NCBI GenBank assembly: GCA_031550435.1
Contig: JAVBOO010000026.1
Span: forward strand, 62,001 to 126,000
Source of the DNA: JAVBOO01 sp031550435
GTDB taxonomy: Bacteria > Bacillota > Clostridia > Lachnospirales > WRAX01
Direction: 5' to 3'
DNA: 64,000 nucleotides
Below are positions 61,837-64,000 of this stretch, one piece after another. The stretch's first letter is position 1. Every line of letters starts with the position of its first letter. A model generated the notes under the pieces. It did no database searches, was not told the DNA's origin, and saw only the letters and a program-made list of their open reading frames with translations. A program made the position numbers and the translations under genes.

Positions 61837-63159
61837 ATGGATATTTTTGAAATGAATATTGAGCGCAACAGGGACAAAATAATGCCGCTTGCGGCGAGAA
61901 TGCGCCCTCGCACCCTCGAAGATTTTCTCGGGCAAGAGCATATAGTCGGCAAAAACACGCTGCTTTACCGTGCCATAAAATCCGACAAACTGTCATCGGC
62001 TATATTTTACGGCCCTCCGGGCACAGGAAAAACCACTCTGGCTCAAATCATCGCAAACACTACAAAGAGCGACTTTGTTCAGCTTAACGCCACGAACTCC
62101 GGCGTAAAGGACATCAAAAACGTAGTTGACGAAGCCAAATCACTTCTTGGCATGTCGGGAAGAAAGACCATACTGTTTGTCGATGAAATACACCGCTTTA
62201 ACAAGGCGCAGCAAGACGCGCTTTTGCCGTATGTTGAAGACGGAACCGTTATTCTTATAGGCTCGACTACCGAAAACCCTTATTTTGAGGTGAACAAGGC
62301 TCTTTTGTCCCGCTCGGTTATATTTCAGCTTAAGCATCTGGAAACACGCGATATAAAGGAAATATTGCTCCGCGCGCTAAAAGAAAGTGAAAACGGTTAC
62401 GGAAAATACAATATCGCCATGAGCGAAGATGCTGCGGACTTTCTTGCCGACATGGCGAACGGAGACGCAAGAAACGCGCTTAACGCGCTTGAGCTTGCCG
62501 TACTTACCACAGACGAGGATAAAAACGGCATAATAAACATTGATATTCAAACCGCAAGCGAGTGCATACAAAAACGAGTACTGAATTACGACAAGGACGG
62601 AGACAACCATTACGACACGATTTCGGCGTTTATTAAAAGCATGAGAGGTTCCGACCCCGACGCCGCAGTTTATTATCTCGCGAGAATGATACTTGCGGGA
62701 GAGGATCCGAGATTTATTGCGAGACGAATCGTAATATGCGCATCAGAGGATGTCGGAAATGCCGATCCGCATGCGCTGATGGTCGCTGTCTCTGCCGCAT
62801 CCGCAGTTGATTTTATCGGTTTTCCGGAGGCAAGGATAATACTGGCCCAAGCCGCGATTTACGTTGCCTGCGCTCCGAAGAGTAATTCCTCGGTATGCGC
62901 TGTCGGAGATGCCGAAAATGCGGCAAAGAGCATAAAAATCACCGGGGTTCCGAAGCATTTGAAGGACTCGTCATATCCCGGAGCGAAAGAGCTCGGCAAC
63001 GGGCTTAACTATAAATACTCGCACGATTACCCCTACCACTATACAAAACAGCAATACCTGCCGGACGAGCTTATCGGATCAAGGTTCTACAACCCGTCCG
63101 ATAACGGCGTCGAAAAGAAGATAAAAGAAACTTTGGAAAAATTAAGGAGTATTGAATGA
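61837..63159 (+). CDS. rarA: Replication-associated recombination protein A
   Basis: A 440-residue AAA+ ATPase of the RarA/MgsA/WRNIP1 family; ATG 61837 after GGGTGAG. Start motif PLAARMRPRTLEDFLGQEH; Walker A GPPGTGKT (59-66); Walker B ILFVDEIHRFNK; sensor GSTTENP; C-terminal HYDTISAFIKSMRGSDPDAA and KHLKDSSYPGA. It binds SSB and acts at stalled replication forks. The stop overlaps the truA start (ATGA). Confidence 0.96.
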   Translation: MDIFEMNIERNRDKIMPLAARMRPRTLEDFLGQEHIVGKNTLLYRAIKSDKLSSAIFYGPPGTGKTTLAQIIANTTKSDFVQLNATNSGVKDIKNVVDEAKSLLGMSGRKTILFVDEIHRFNKAQQDALLPYVEDGTVILIGSTTENPYFEVNKALLSRSVIFQLKHLETRDIKEILLRALKESENGYGKYNIAMSEDAADFLADMANGDARNALNALELAVLTTDEDKNGIINIDIQTASECIQKRVLNYDKDGDNHYDTISAFIKSMRGSDPDAAVYYLARMILAGEDPRFIARRIVICASEDVGNADPHALMVAVSAASAVDFIGFPEARIILAQAAIYVACAPKSNSSVCAVGDAENAAKSIKITGVPKHLKDSSYPGAKELGNGLNYKYSHDYPYHYTKQQYLPDELIGSRFYNPSDNGVEKKIKETLEKLRSIE

Positions 63160-63908
63160 ATAACATTAAGCTTACAATAGCCTATGACGGCACAAGGTTT
63201 TTCGGCTGGCAAAAACAAGCAACGACCGAAAACACGATACAGCATATAGTAGAATCCGCTTTGCAAAAAGCGCTGGGTAAACAGTGCGAGTTGACGGCAT
63301 CCGGGCGGACCGATGCCGGCGTACACGCTCTTGCGCAAGTCGCGAATTTTCATACCGAAAGCGAAATGCCCCCGAATGAAATTTTACGGCTGGCAAACGA
63401 AGCGCTTCCCGGAGACATTGCCTTAAAATCGGCCGAATACGCGGACCCGCGCTTCCATTCACGCTATAACTGCAAATCGAAAACCTACGAGTACAGGATA
63501 TATAACGGAGCGGTCAGAGACCCTTTTGACAGAAGATACTCGTTTAAGGTCACAGAAAAGCTTGACACGGCAGCCATGAGCCGTTCAGCAAAACTGTTTT
63601 TGGGAACCCATGATTTTCTTGGTTTTTCTTCGCTCTCAAAAAGCAAGAAGTCAACTGAAAGAACTGTCACGGAAGCAGACGTTATTTGCGACGGCGATTT
63701 CGTGATACTGAATTTCAGCGCCGACGGTTTTTTATATAACTCTGTAAGAATAATTGTCGGAACACTTGCCGAAATCGGCTGCGGCAAGCGCGGCCCCGAA
63801 AGCATTAACAAGGTTTTCACAAGCCTTAAACGCGAGGACGCAGGGTTTACGGCCCCTCCGGACGGGTTGTTTCTCAAGAGCGTAAGCTTCCGTGAAAGTG
63901 TCGTATAA
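63156..63908 (+). CDS. truA: tRNA pseudouridine(38-40) synthase
   Basis: A 250-residue TruA. ATG 63156 overlaps the rarA stop. The catalytic Asp53 is in ASGRTDAGVHA; YDGTRFFGWQ and the C-terminal FLYNSVRIIVGTL are as in the family. It isomerises uridines 38-40 in the anticodon stem. Full length. Confidence 0.97.
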   Translation: MNNIKLTIAYDGTRFFGWQKQATTENTIQHIVESALQKALGKQCELTASGRTDAGVHALAQVANFHTESEMPPNEILRLANEALPGDIALKSAEYADPRFHSRYNCKSKTYEYRIYNGAVRDPFDRRYSFKVTEKLDTAAMSRSAKLFLGTHDFLGFSSLSKSKKSTERTVTEADVICDGDFVILNFSADGFLYNSVRIIVGTLAEIGCGKRGPESINKVFTSLKREDAGFTAPPDGLFLKSVSFRESVV

Positions 63909-63951
63909 TACTTCGGAAATAAGTACTGAATACGCCGCGGATAAAACCGCG

Positions 63952-63981
63952 GCGCAACCGTTCGGTTAAATCAGTACTTAC
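63952..63981 (-). repeat. Family B element fragment (left end)
   Basis: Read on the minus strand: GTAAGTACTGATTTAACC, then GAACGGTTGCGC, equal to the first 30 bases of family B. The fragment breaks off at GCGC (63952); 63981-64000 shows nothing else. Confidence 0.62.
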
Positions 63982-64000
63982 ACGGCTTATTCCTGCACAA

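Overview
The window reads as a chromosome segment of an endospore-forming Gram-positive bacterium of the class Clostridia, probably an uncultivated gut or anaerobic lineage. The evidence is a spoIIGA-sigE pair, a SpoIID-like protein, a CarD plus PIN/TRAM pair, DHOD type 1B (pyrK-pyrD), an RsbV/RsbW/RsbU-like partner-switching cluster, a lone SipW-type signal peptidase, strong GGAGG ribosome binding sites and TTGACA-17-TATAAT promoters. The content is mostly housekeeping, and I see no prophage, integrase, transposase or CRISPR array.

Layout. 1-4.1 kb: the 3' part of a threonine dehydrogenase gene, then two exported proteins (FG-GAP-like, DUF3160 lipoprotein). 4.1-4.8 kb: a pile-up of palindromic repeats. 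4.8-7.8 kb: a FIST sensor followed by a soluble hybrid histidine kinase. 7.9-9.7 kb: secG, two unknown genes, DUF503. 10-13.3 kb: tig-clpP-clpX. 13.4-15.1 kb: GDPD and PAP2 phosphatases. 15.1-18.9 kb (minus): carD and PIN/TRAM, then pyrK-pyrD. 20.1-24 kb: a giant exported repeat protein. 24.3-25.6 kb: XRE regulator plus a zinc-ribbon ImmA/IrrE protease. 25.7-28.1 kb: a partner-switching module with degenerate members. 28.3-33.5 kb: ald, CBS-type pyrophosphatase, sipW-like peptidase, murA. 33.7-40.2 kb: walJ-like hydrolase, M16C peptidase, arginine decarboxylase and agmatinase (putrescine route). 40.5-49.3 kb: trxA, tcdA, glycosyltransferase plus flippase-like protein, M29 aminopeptidase, CvpA, DUF5711, amidohydrolase. 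49.5-51.4 kb (minus): spoIIGA-sigE. 51.6-57.9 kb: tRNA-Gln, PadR plus HAAS protein, TPR protein, Ca2+ ATPase, exported repeat protein. 58.3-63.9 kb: SpoIID-like protein, queA, HAD phosphatase, rarA, truA.

The most distinctive structure is a set of small non-autonomous repeats. Family A is about 121 bp, with five full copies, four of which have perfect 5-bp target duplications (CTATT, AATTA, TTATT, AAGTA). Family B is 151 bp, with three full copies and three fragments, nearly always touching gene 3' ends, and it supplies the stop codon of spoIIGA. Family C is about 134 bp with TATAGTCA termini. There is also a 55-bp direct repeat and a 31-bp dispersed palindromic motif. No transposase for any of them is in the window.

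The best candidates for something not well described are the partner-switching cluster (one intact and one degenerate ATPase, plus a phosphatase with a pseudo-receiver), the XRE/ImmA pair with three zinc ribbons, and the repeat families themselves. Coordinates and starts were judged by eye from ribosome binding sites and family-typical N-termini; no database search was run.
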